Shown here: positions 19,588 to 28,731 of the stretch, piece after piece
How positions within the stretch are numbered: the first letter of the stretch is position 1
Layout: each line of letters starts with the position of its first letter
NCBI GenBank assembly: GCA_963723745.1
Contig: CAVRRZ010000005.1
Span: forward strand, 62,001-126,000
DNA from: CAVRRZ01 sp963723745
GTDB taxonomy: Bacteria; Actinomycetota; Actinomycetes; Mycobacteriales; Geodermatophilaceae
Direction of reading: 5' to 3'
DNA: 64,000 bases
Position numbers and translations under genes: made by a program
The notes under the pieces: model-generated
What the model was told of the DNA's origin: nothing
The model's input: the letters and a program-made list of their open reading frames with translations, nothing else
Databases searched by the model: none

Positions 19588-20115
19588 TCAGGCGTCGGGG
19601 CGGCGGCGCGGCCCCTCGATGACCTCGCCCTCGATCACGCGCGGCGGTTCGCTGCCGTAGGTGGGCGCGGTCGGATCGTGATCGGGCACCTCGGGGGCCC
19701 GGTCGCTGCGGATCCGGACCGGCCCGCGGAGCTCCTCGGGCAGGCGACCGACGACGACCCTGGCGAGCAGCGCGCGCACCAGGCCGCGGGTGCCCGGCAG
19801 CAGGCACAGCAGGCCGAGCAGGTCGCCGATGAAGCCCGGCAGCACCATGAGCAGCCCACCGACGGCGACCAGCCCGGCGTCCCCGAGCGCACGGCCGGCG
19901 CCTTGCCGCGTACGCGCCCGCTCGCGGAGCTCCGCCAGCGCCCGCAGGCCCTGGCGGGCCAGCAGGATCCAGCCCAGCGCGCTGGTCGCCAGGGCGGCCA
20001 GGATCGTCCAGCCGAGCCCGATCCAGTTCGCCACGAGGACGAACACGGCCACCTCGGCGAGGGCCCACAGCCCCACCAGGAGCCGTAGGCGCGTGCCGGC
20101 CAGCAGGTAGATCAC
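19588..20115 (-). CDS. fxsA: FxsA family membrane protein
   Basis: This 175-residue protein opens with two membrane segments (LRLLVGLWALAEVAVFVLVA and LGWTILAALATSALGWILLA). Then comes the conserved RQGLRALAELRERARTRQG loop and a further hydrophobic stretch, VAVGGLLMVLPGFIGDLLGL. The C-terminal third is polar. FxsA is named for suppression of F-plasmid exclusion of phage T7 in E. coli; its normal role is unclear. GTG 20115 is preferred because GGAGGAACC sits just upstream. It lies downstream of ppm and lnt on the same strand. Confidence 0.85.
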   Translation of the reverse strand: MIYLLAGTRLRLLVGLWALAEVAVFVLVANWIGLGWTILAALATSALGWILLARQGLRALAELRERARTRQGAGRALGDAGLVAVGGLLMVLPGFIGDLLGLLCLLPGTRGLVRALLARVVVGRLPEELRGPVRIRSDRAPEVPDHDPTAPTYGSEPPRVIEGEVIEGPRRRPDA

Positions 20116-20161
20116 GGTTCCTCCGCTCTGCCGCGAGGAAGCGACCGGACGCCGGTCCGCG

Positions 20162-20957
20162 TCAGCGGGCCGCGCTCGACCGCCCGCCGTCGCGGACACG
20201 TCCCGGTACGGGCCGGCGGACCAGTCGCGGCAGGCGGTCGGCCAGCCGGTCGCGGATCCCCCACAGGGTCACCCGTACCAATGCTTCCCCAACGATCGAG
20301 CTGCTCATCTTGCTCCGGCCGTAGATCCGTTCGGTGAACGTGATCGGCACCTCGACGATCCGGGCCCCGTCGCGCGACCGCCCGCCAGGCCCAGTCGACC
20401 TGGAAGCAGTAGCCCTGGCTGGCGACGTCGTCGAAGGGCAGCCGGTCGATCAGGCTCGCCCGCGCGGCGCGGAACCCTCCGGTCGCGTCGGCCAGGGGCA
20501 GGCGCAGCGCCCAGCGGGTGTACCGGTTGCCCGCCCGCGACAGCGCGAGCCGGTGCGCCGGCCAGTCGACGACGCTGCCGCCCGGCACGTAGCGCGAGCC
20601 CAGCGCGAGCTCGGCGTCCGCGAGGGCGTCGAGCAGGCGGGGCAGCTGTTCGGGCGCGTGCGAACCGTCGGCGTCCATCTCCACGAGGACGTCGTAGCCG
20701 CGCGCCCGCCCCCACCGGAACCCGGCCACGTACGCCGGGCCCAGGCCGGCCTTCGTGGGCCGGTGCAGCACGTGCACGCGCGGATCGCGCTGGGCCAGCT
20801 TGTCGGCCAGCTCGCCGGTGCCGTCGGGCGAGGCGTCGTCGACGACCAGGGCGTGCGCCTCGGGCACGCTGTCCTGCAACCGGCCGAGAATGGGCTCGAG
20901 GTTGGCGATCTCGTTGTAGGTCGGCACGACGACCAGCACCCGCATGCGCCCGTTCAC
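20162..20957 (-). CDS. ppm: Polyprenol monophosphomannose synthase, one frameshift as read
   Basis: This GT2 glycosyltransferase of about 264 residues has VLVVVPTYNEIANLEPIL at the N-terminus, nucleotide-binding VVDDASPDGTG, EMDADGSHAPEQLPRLL with the DxD metal site, and VPITFTERIYGRSKMS near the C-terminus. An extra base near 20378 separates AWRAVA from DGARIVE; corrected, the count is exact. The enzyme moves mannose from GDP-mannose to polyprenyl phosphate, the donor for mannolipids and protein O-mannosylation. GTG 20957 overlaps the lnt stop by GTGA; ATG 20945 is the alternative. In M. tuberculosis the two activities are fused in Ppm1. Confidence 0.9.
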
Positions 20958-22624
20958 CGCCGGCGCTCCCGCCGGCCGCGGAGCAGCGCGGCCGCCAGGG
21001 CACCGGCGCCGAGGGCCGTGAGCGCCCATTCCGGGCCCTGGCCCAGCCGGGTGGCCACCGTGGTCGAGTCGCGCTGCGCGATCTCCTCGACGAGGACGGC
21101 CGGGGTGAACAGCTCGGTCTGACCGGACGACGCTGCCGTCCGGTGCCACGACCGCCGAGATGCCGCTGGTGGCCGCGATCGCGACGGTGCGGCCGTGCTC
21201 GACCGCCCGGAGCCGGCTCAGCGCGAGCTGCTGCGCGCTCTCGTCGGTGAAGCCGAAGGTCGCGTTGTTCGTCTGGACGACGAGCATGCCGGCGCCGCCG
21301 CGCACCACGTCGGTGACCAGGCCGTCGTAGACCACCTCGAAGCAGATCAGGTCGCCGAGGGTGACCCCGCCGACGTCGAGCACGCCCGGCTCGTCGGCTC
21401 CGTAGAAGTCGCGGCGGATGCGGTCGACGTCCTCGCTGAACAGCCGGAAGAAGGACCGGTAGGGCACGTACTCGCCGAACGGGACCGGGTGCCGCTTGAC
21501 GTAGGTGTCTCCCGGGCCGGTCGAGGGGTCCCAGACGATCGCGGTGTTGCTGATGTACTCACCCGGGCCGACGGTCACCGCACCGACGAGGATCGGCACG
21601 CCGATCGCCGCGGCCGCGCGGTCGATCTGCCGGGCGGCATCCTCGTTCAGGTACGGGTCGATGTCGGAGCTGTTCTCCGGCCAGAGCACGACGTCCGGCT
21701 GCGCGGCGTCGCCCGCCGCGACGTCCTCGGCCAGTTCGATCGTGCGCTCGACGTGGTTGTCCAGCACCGCCCGCCGCTGCGCGTTGAAGTCCAGGCCCGC
21801 CCGAGGCACGTTGCCCTGGATCACCGCGACGGTGGCCGTCTCCCCGCCGTCGGTCAGCGACGGGCCGGCCAGCGGCAGTCCGGCGAGCGTCCCGACGAGC
21901 GGCACGGCCAGCGCCGCAACGGTGGCCGTCGCCGTCCGCCGCAGGGCGGGAACCCGCCCCTCCCCCGCCGCCGCACGCCAGGCGGCGACCGCCCGGACGA
22001 CGGCAGCGGCCAGCAGTGTGCCGCTCAGGGCGACCGCGAGGCTCACGAGGGGCACCCCGCCGTACGCGGCGAACGCGAGCAGCGGTCCCTCGGTCTGGCT
22101 GAACCCCAGACGGCCCCAGGGGAAGCCGCCGAACGGCAGCCGGCCGCGTGCGGCCTCGACGGCCACCCAGAGCGCCGCCGTCCACAGCGGCCACAGCGGC
22201 AGGCGTGACACCACCGCGGTCGCGGCACCGAGCAGTCCGACGAACAGGGCCTGGCTGACGGCGAGGGCCAGCCACGGCACGGGACCGACGTACACCCCGC
22301 TCCACGAGAGCAGGGGGACGAAGAACACCGACCCGGCGACCAGCCCCAGCCAGAAGCCGGACCGGGCGCGTTCGTGCCGGACGGCGAGCGCGAGGAGGGC
22401 CGGACCGAGGACGGCGAGGGGACCAGGTCGTAGCCCGGAAAAGCGAGCAGCGTGGTCAACCCGGCCAGGGCGGCCAGCAGGGTGCGCCAGGGCAGGCGGC
22501 GAGGGGACGACGGCGCATCCGCGCCAGGGTGCGCTCCACCGGCGAGCGGTTCGCGGGTCAGCGTGCCCGTGCTCCCCGGAAGTGCCGGCCCGGCACCCGG
22601 AGGCACCCGCTCGACTGCCGGCAC
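20954..22624 (-). CDS. lnt: Apolipoprotein N-acyltransferase, two frameshifts as read
   Basis: This protein of about 556 residues has an N-terminal membrane domain with at least six segments and a C-terminal nitrilase-like domain. The catalytic triad residues are visible: Glu in VVLWPENSSD, Lys in TYVKRHPVPFGEYVPYR and Cys in DLICFEVVYDGL. It adds the third acyl chain to lipoproteins at the outer face of the membrane. One base appears missing near 22430 (FPGYDLVP then LAVLGPALLALAV) and one extra near 21121. The net length divides exactly into codons. GTG 22624 is a tentative start. It is coupled to ppm. Confidence 0.87.
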
Positions 22625-23157
22625 GCACTGCCTCCCGCATGTCCGCCGCCGGGCCGGCCGGGGCGACGCTGCCCCGTGCCGGACGGCCGGGGTCCGGACC
22701 GACGCGGCCACGCGCGGTCCGGGACCCAGCATCCCACCCCGGTTCGTCCCGGCCGAGGACCTTGGTCCGATTGCTCGGCCCTCACGGGACGACGTGCGGT
22801 GTCCTCCGGTCCGCGCCGACGGCTCCGCCCGTACCGCTCGCACCTCCGGGCCGGGCGGCAGGTCGCTGGCGGCGACCGGCGCGTCCGTTGTCTGATGGTG
22901 CGCGCGTTGCGGGGGCTCCGTCGGAATCCCGGCGCGGGGTTCCCGGACGCACCGCCGGCCCCCGCGACCCGGTGACGCGGGAGCGGTTCTGCGCTCCGCG
23001 CCGGCCGAGGGGCCCGCACGACACATCCGGACATCCGCACACGGTGCTCCCGGATGGAACTGCAGCGACTGTAAGAACAGCCCGCTCTCACGCCGGTACA
23101 TACGGTGATCGCGGGAGGCACTGTTACCTGATCGTTATATGGGCTCCGGCGGGCGCC
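22625..23157. other. Intergenic region between lnt and kal, nothing firm recognised
   Basis: These 533 bases lie upstream of lnt and downstream of kal. Open frames exist on both strands but are Arg/Pro-rich shadows without motifs. The bases nearest kal (23090-23145) are less GC-rich and include CATATAACGATC on the minus strand, which could hold the lnt promoter. No hairpin with a T-tract was found. Confidence 0.4.
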
Positions 23158-23550
23158 TCAGCCGGGGACGACGAGCGTGGCGAGGGCCTCGACCACCGTT
23201 TCCGGCGGGTCCAGCACGCGGGCCGCCGAGGGGCCTCGCTCCGGCTCCGCACGCGCGACCACCCGCGCCGTGCAGCGCAGCTCGCGGCTGCGCCGGCCGA
23301 CGCGGGTCACCTCGCACGTCGCCTCCAGCACGTCGCCGGCGCGGACCGGGCCCAGGAACCGGACCTCCGAGTAGCCGGCCAGCAGGCCCTCGTCGCCGTC
23401 GGTGCGGATGGCCACCTCGGTGGCGACGTCGCCGAACAGCCCCAGCGTGTACGCGCCGTCGACCAGGTTGCCGCCGTAGTGCGCGTGCGCGTAGGGCACG
23501 TACCGGCGATGGGTGACGGTCAGGCCCAGCCGGGGATCGGGGTCGGTCAC
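23158..23550 (-). CDS. kal: 3-aminobutyryl-CoA ammonia-lyase, hotdog fold
   Basis: This 130-residue hotdog-fold protein contains RRYVPYAHAHYGGNLVDGAY with the conserved His/Asn of the family and VRFLGPVRAGDVLEATCEV. In lysine fermentation Kal eliminates ammonia from 3-aminobutyryl-CoA to give crotonyl-CoA. The assignment rests on both the sequence type and its place directly after kamE, with which it overlaps by four bases (GTGA). It is intact, unlike its neighbours. A generic acyl-CoA dehydratase/thioesterase role is the alternative. Confidence 0.82.
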   Translation of the reverse strand: MTDPDPRLGLTVTHRRYVPYAHAHYGGNLVDGAYTLGLFGDVATEVAIRTDGDEGLLAGYSEVRFLGPVRAGDVLEATCEVTRVGRRSRELRCTARVVARAEPERGPSAARVLDPPETVVEALATLVVPG

Positions 23551-24348
23551 GGTGCCTCCTGGGTATCGGGTGGGGCGGGCGGAGCGACGAGCGCGTGCAC
23601 GAGGTAGCTGGCGACCTCGCCGGGCGTCGTCCCCCGGCCGAAGACCTTGTCGACGCCCAGGTCGGCGGCCATCGACGGGTCGAACCGTGGGCCGCCGACG
23701 ACGACCAGCGGCCGGGACTCCCCCATCGCCTCGCGGAAGGCCGCGGCCAGCTCGCGGGTGTTGCGCAGGTGGGCGTCCTTCTGCGTGACCACCTGGGAGA
23801 CCAGGACGGCGTCGGCGCGGGCGGCACGGGCCTCGGCGACCAGCTCCGGGACGGTGACCTGCGCGCCGAGGTTGGCCACGTCCATCTCCCGGTAGTACTC
23901 CAGGCCCTTCTCCCCCGCGAAGCCCTTCAGGTTGAGGATCGCGTCGATGCCGACGGTGTGCGCGTCGGTGCCGATGCACGCGCCGAGAACGACGAGCTTT
24001 CGGTGCAGGCCGGCGCGGATCGCGCTGGTTCACCTCGGACGGCGACAGCAGCGGGTAGGCCCGCTCCTCGACGTGGACCGCGTCGAGGTCGACCAGGTGC
24101 CGCACGCTGCCGTAGACGACGAAGAACGTGTAGCCGCTGTCGATGGCGTGGCTGTGCACGACCATCGCGGGCTCGATGCCCATCTTGGTCGCCAGCTGCA
24201 GTGCGGCGCCCTCCGCCCGGGGACCGGCCGGCACGGGCAGCGTGAACGACGTCTGCACCATGCCGTCGCCGGTCGTGTCGCCGTACGGCCGGACGATCGT
24301 CCCGCCCCGGCCATCATGGCCATAAGTGCCGCGGGTCGGCTCAGGCAT
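23547..24348 (-). CDS. kamE: Lysine 5,6-aminomutase beta subunit, one frameshift as read
   Basis: This is the cobalamin-binding subunit of about 266 residues. The motif GTDAHTVGIDAILNLKG contains DxHxxG, which supplies the His ligand to cobalt. SHAIDSGYTFFVVYGS and VEERAYPLLSPSEVNQ are family segments. An extra base near 24028 splits SEVNQ from AIRAGLHRKLVVLGA; corrected, 267 codons fit exactly. With KamD it shifts the terminal amino group of beta-lysine to give 3,5-diaminohexanoate, using adenosyl-B12 and PLP. Codons 6-13 (RGTYGHDG) are made of a palindromic repeat also found between kamD and the next gene. Confidence 0.9.
24309..24330. repeat. Palindromic repeat copy 3 inside the 5' end of kamE
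   Basis: This 22-base element has core CATGGCCATAA and flank AGTGCC. It differs at two positions from the copy at 25960-25981. It lies within the first codons of kamE. Confidence 0.65.
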
Positions 24349-25945
24349 CTGCGGGCTCCCGGTCCAGCAGGTCGAGCGCGGGGTTGTAGGCGCCCTCGGC
24401 GAGGCGGACGACGCCGTCGAGCCCCTTGCCGCTTGTCCGGCGGCCGCTTGGTGATGCCGAAGGTGCCGTCGGCGATGGCCTGCATCAGCCCGCCGGCGTG
24501 GTCGACGATCCGCTCGAGCAGCTCGACGGCCTCGCGCAGCACCGTGTCGGCCCGGCGGTCGATGAACCCGCCCTTCGGCGGCGCGAAGTCCTCGGCCAGG
24601 TCCCCCGGCGGCGTCCAGCACGTAGCGGACGTTGCGCAGGGCCAGGTCCCGGTCGGACAGCCACGGCGTGACGACGGCCTCGGTCATCATCCCGACCAGC
24701 AGGATGCCCTGGCCGGTGAGCGCCCCGGCGAGGTTGAAGAAGCCGTCGAGCAGGTAGCCGCGGAAGACGTCGCCGGTCATGTGCTTGGTCGGCGGCATCC
24801 ACTTCAGCGGCGCGTCCGGGAAGAGCGCCCGGGCCAGCAGCGCGTGGGCCAGCTCGAGCCGGAACGACTCCTCCCGGTCCGGGTCGATCTCGAACGCGTG
24901 CCCGAGGCCGAGCTGCCAGTCCTCGAGGCCGGCCTCCTTGGCAAGCGTCTCGTTGAGCAGCTGGCTGACGGTGACGGTGTGCGCCTCGTCGACGGCGTCC
25001 GCGGTGGTGAGGTAGTTGTCCTCGCCGGTGTTGATGATGATCCCGGCGCGGGCGTGCACCATCCGGCTGAACCGCTGGTCGACGAAGGTGCGCTGCGGGT
25101 TGATGTCGCGGAAGAGGATCCCGTACATCGCGTCGTTGAGCATCATGTCCAGCCGCTCCAGGCCGGCCAGGACGGCGATCTCGGGCATGCACAGGCCCGA
25201 CGCGTAGTTGGTCAGCCGGACGTAGCGGCCGAGCTCGGCGCTGACGTCGTCCAGGGCGGCCCGCATCAGCCGGAAGTTCTCCTGGGTGGCGTAGGTGCCC
25301 GCGTACCCGGTGCGGGTGGCGCCCTCGGGCACGTAGTCCAGCAGCGACTGCCCGGTCGAGCGGATGACGGCGATGACGTCGGCGCCGGCCCGCGCGGCGG
25401 CCTGGGCCTGCGGGATGTCCTCGTGGATGTCGCCGGTCGCCACGATCAGGTAGATCCAGGGACGGCGCGGCGGGTCGCCGTGGAGGGCGACCAGCTCGTC
25501 GCGGCGCCGCCGGTTGGCGTCGATGCGGGCGATGCCCCGTCCGACGGCCGCGCGGGCGGCCTCGCGCGCGTCGTCGGCGGTCGGAACCCGTCGGGCAGCT
25601 CGAAGCGGGCGGTGCCGGCGCCGACCTGCTCGGCGAGGGCCTGCAGGGACGGTGCCGCGCCCGTGGCGAGCGCGTGCCAGACGGGCAGCGCGACGCCGCG
25701 CTCCAGGCCGACCTGGTCGCGCACGGCGTCGACGACCCGGTTGACCCAGGGCACCGGTGCTGTCGGTCGCCGCCGTCGCCCGTCACCGGGTCGGTGCCGG
25801 TCAGGCCGGCCAGCCGCAGCACCGCCCGCTCGACGGAGACGGTCGTGTGCCGGTGGGCCAGGTCGACGACCGGCTGGGCCGCGCGCGCGGCCAGCTCCCG
25901 GGCACGGGCGACCAGCGTCGGGTCGAGCTCCAACCGTGGCGTCAT
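24341..25945 (-). CDS. kamD: Lysine 5,6-aminomutase alpha subunit, several frameshifts as read
   Basis: This protein of about 534 residues starts MTPRLELDPTLVARARELAA. It carries RHTTVSVERAVLRLAGLTG, ATGDIHEDIPQAQAAARAGA, RTGYAGTYATQENFRLMRAA, RLTNYASGLCMPEIAVLAG, WMPPTKHMTGDVFRGYL and a C-terminal GTFGITKRPPDK. The middle 270 residues are uninterrupted; both ends cross several one-base slips (near 25757, 25585, 24610 and 24430). The TIM-barrel alpha subunit holds substrate, PLP and the adenosyl group with KamE. Its stop overlaps the kamE start by eight bases. Intact family signal on both sides of each slip argues against decay. Confidence 0.88.
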
Positions 25946-25959
25946 CGCTCCCCCATCCC

Positions 25960-26035
25960 GGCCTTTATGGCCATAAGTGCCGCTGGGCGGCGCGGGAGCG
26001 CCCCGGCGGTACCGGCACTTATGGCCATAAAGGCC
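25960..26035. repeat. Two exactly inverted 22-bp palindromic repeats between kamD and the amidohydrolase gene
   Basis: The copy at 25960-25981 is the exact reverse complement of the copy at 26014-26035, with 32 bases between. Each has the core TTATGGCCATAA with GGCC..AAGTGCC flanks, so each can fold alone or with the other. They fill the gap just before the kamD start. Confidence 0.75.
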
Positions 26036-26045
26036 GTCGGGGTCG

Positions 26046-27570
26046 TCATGGCATGTCTCCGATCGGTTCGCCGGCCACGAGCAGGAGCCGGCAGTCGGGG
26101 CGGGCACGGGCGGCCAGGACGGCGGAGAGCGTCTCCGGGGTCGCCCACAGCGCGAGGTCGCGCGGGTGCGCCGACGGCCAGCGGGCCGGCGGCGGTGCTC
26201 GGCGCGGACGGCGTGCCAGCCGCCGTGGGTGGCGGCGTCGAAGGCGTCGAAGGGCCGCAGCCCCGAGCCGGGCGTGCGGTGGTCGACCGCGGCGTGCACG
26301 CCGCCCCACGGGTCCAGCGGGGTCACCGGGGCGTCGCTGCCGAGCGCGAGGGCGACGCCCGCGTCGGCCAGGTCGGCGAACGGGTTGGTGGCCAGCGCCC
26401 GCTCGACGCCGAGCCGCTCGACGTACATGCCCGCCGTCACCGCCCCAGGCCGCGTCGAAGGCCGGCTGCACGCTGGCGACCATGGCCCAGTCGCGCCATC
26501 CGCGCGACGGCCTTGTCGTCGGCCATCTCCACGTGCTCGAGCCGGTGCCGGCAGGCCCGGACGGCGGCGCGGCCCAGCTCGTCGACGACCGCGCCGACCG
26601 CGTCGAGCACCTGGCCCACGGCGGCGTCGCCGATGACGTGGAAGCCGGCCTGGACGCCGGCGGCCGTGCAGGCCCGCACGTGGTCGATCAGCTGGCCGAT
26701 GTCGAAGCGCAGCGCGCCCGTGGTCTCGGGCCGGTCGACGTAGGGGCGTGCTCAGCGCGGCGGTGTGCGAGCCGAAGGCGCCGTCGCAGAAGAGGTCGCC
26801 CCCGGCGCCGGCCAGCCCCAGCTCGCGGACCACGTCGAGGCCGCCGCGCTCGGACAGCTCGCCCCAGTAGCCGACGCACCCGCGGGCCCGGGCTGCTCGC
26901 TCGCCGAGCTCCAGCAGGGCCGGCAGGTCGTCGACGCCGGAGACCTCCGGGCCGGCCATCTCGTGCACGGTTGCCGATGCCGAGCGCCGCGGCCGCGGCC
27001 GAGCGTCGCCCGCTGGGCGGTGCGCCGCTGGGCGGCGTCCACCGGCCGTAGGCGGCCCGCCGGACGGCGTGGTGCGCGTCCAGCCGCAGCTGCCCGTCGG
27101 GGCTGAAGCCCGGCAGCTGCGTCGATCCCCGGGACCCGGTCGAGCAGGGCCGTGGACACGGTGGCCGAGTGGACGTCGACCCGGGCCAGGTAGGCCGGCC
27201 GGTCGCCCACGACGGCGTCGAGGTCGGCGCGGGTGAGGCCCGGCCCTCGGGCCAGCCGGTCTCGTCCCAGCCGGTGCCGAGCACGATGCCGGTCGGTGCC
27301 GCCGCGCGTGGTCGGCGACCGCGGCGACGGCGTCCGCGAAGGCTCACGCTCGAGTGGAGGTCGAGACCGGTGAGGGCCAGGCCGGTCGCGGTGGCGTGCA
27401 CGTGCGCGTCGACGAAGGCGGGCGTGAGCAGCGCCCCCTCCCCCGCGACGACCCGGCCGGCCGCCGGCGCCTCGGCGGCCGGCGCCCAGCCAGGCGATCC
27501 GCCCGTCGGCGACGTGCACCGCGCGGCCGTGCCGGTCGCCGACGGTGACGTCGGTGAGCAGCAGGGTCAT
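26046..27570 (-). CDS. Amidohydrolase family protein (YtcJ-like), many frameshifts as read
   Basis: The start MTLLLTDVTVGDRHGRAVHV and DGRIAWLGA form the beta-sandwich. HVHATATGLALTGLDLHSS follows with the first metal His pair, then GIVLGTGWDETGWPEGR, FHVIGDAAVGQVLDAVGAVV and RHRLEHVEMADD with further His ligands, ALGSDAPVTPLDPWGGVHAA, and a C-terminal DLALWATPETLSAVL. The order matches YtcJ-type metal-dependent amidohydrolases. At least six single-base slips interrupt it. It sits between kamD and kdd and its start overlaps the kdd stop by four bases, so it belongs to the operon. No role in lysine breakdown is established for such a protein. Confidence 0.8.
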
Positions 27571-28605
27571 GCCTGCACCCGAGGGTCGATGAGCGCCCGG
27601 ACTCCCGGCGTCCGCCGGTAGAGGTCGAGGGCCAGTGCTGCGTGCCCCGGCGTGTAGCCGTTGCCGACCAGCATCGTCACGTCCGCCGCCATCCCCTCCG
27701 CGTCCGAGCGCCGCCGCCGAGAACGACGTCGCCATGGAGAAGAAGACCACGGTGCCCCCGTCGGCCGTGGCGAGGATCGCGCCGTGCTCGGCGCCCGGTA
27801 CGTCGACGCAGACGACGGTGACGTCGACGGGCGTGCCGACCGCCGCGGCCACGGCCAGCGGGTCGGTGGCGTCGGCGACGACCACCCGGTCGGCCAGGCC
27901 CGCGGCGCGTCAGGGCCGCGGCCTCGGCCTCGTCCCGCACCAGTCCGGTGAGCTCGCGGGCGCCCGCGGCACGGGCGGCGGCCAGGCTCAGGCAGCCGGA
28001 CTTGCCGGCGGCCCCGAGGACGACGACCGACCGCGCGCCGCGCTGCGCTCGACGACCCGGGCGGTGGCCGCCGGCGCCCCGCAGACGTCGAGGACGGCGA
28101 GCGAGACCGCGTCGGGCAGGTCGTCGGGCAGCACCGCGGCGATGGAGCGGGCGAAGAGGATCGCCGTCCCCTCGGCCGGCACCTGCTCCGACGCGGCCGT
28201 CCCAGCGGGCCAGCCCGTCGGTGAGGCGCAGCGGCGTGAGGGTGAGGGAGACGAGGGTGGCGACCCGCTGCCCGACGGCGCAGGCCCAGCGGCGACTCGG
28301 GGCCGACCGCGTCGACGACGCCGATGAGCATGCCGCCGGAGCCGGTGACCGGGTTCTGCATCTTGCCGCGCCCGGCGACGATGCTCCAGGACGGCGGCCC
28401 GGACGGCGGCGCCGTCGCCGGCGCAGGCCTCGGAGAGCTGGCGGAAGGAGGCGGCGTCGAGGTTGAGTCGCTCGACGGCGATCCGCACCTCGTCGGGGCC
28501 GATCGCCGGGGTCGGCGTCGAGCCGGCGGGCCGCCTGGGGCAGCACGCCCGCGCGGCTCGAGCACCCGGTGCACACCGAGTGCCCGTTCCGGCCGATCCG
28601 CCCAC
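27567..28605 (-). CDS. kdd: L-erythro-3,5-diaminohexanoate dehydrogenase, several frameshifts as read
   Basis: This protein of about 345 residues contains DEVRIAVERLNLDAASFRQL, the signature GRGKMQNPVTGSGGMLIGVV, a Rossmann segment SVVVLGAAGKSGCLSLAAAR, and C-terminal TMLVGNGYTPGHAALALDLY. It oxidises 3,5-diaminohexanoate to 3-keto-5-aminohexanoate with NAD+. At least six one-base slips split the gene. GTG 28605 gives the expected GSAGTGTRCVHRVLEPRG start. It is the first gene of the leftward operon and is divergent from kamA, its pathway partner. Confidence 0.85.
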
Positions 28606-28731
28606 GAGTCTCTCCCGTCTCACCCGTTCGTTGCAGAAGAACCTATCGCGTCAGGCGCTATTCGCCGAAGATTCTCCCGTAGGGTCACCCGTGTTGCGGA
28701 GAGCCGCAGCGCGACCGAGGCAGGAGGCACC
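28606..28731. promoter_or_regulatory. Divergent promoter region of kdd operon and kamA
   Basis: These 126 bases separate divergent pathway genes and are less GC-rich in the middle (28630-28690). An imperfect dyad CTATCGC-GTCAG-GCGCTAT lies near 28656-28677. The kamA ribosome site AGGAGG is at 28722-28727. An Lrp- or GntR-type operator is plausible; this is inference. Confidence 0.4.

Noticed and set aside
22625..23157. Coding extension of lnt or a small gene upstream of it
   Set aside because: Frames there lack ribosome sites and family signal and are Arg/Pro-rich on both strands.
23932..27051. A plus-strand open frame of over 1000 codons opposite the kam operon
   Set aside because: It is antisense to kamE, kamD and the amidohydrolase gene, Arg/Gly/Pro-rich, and has no motif; typical shadow frame in very GC-rich DNA.
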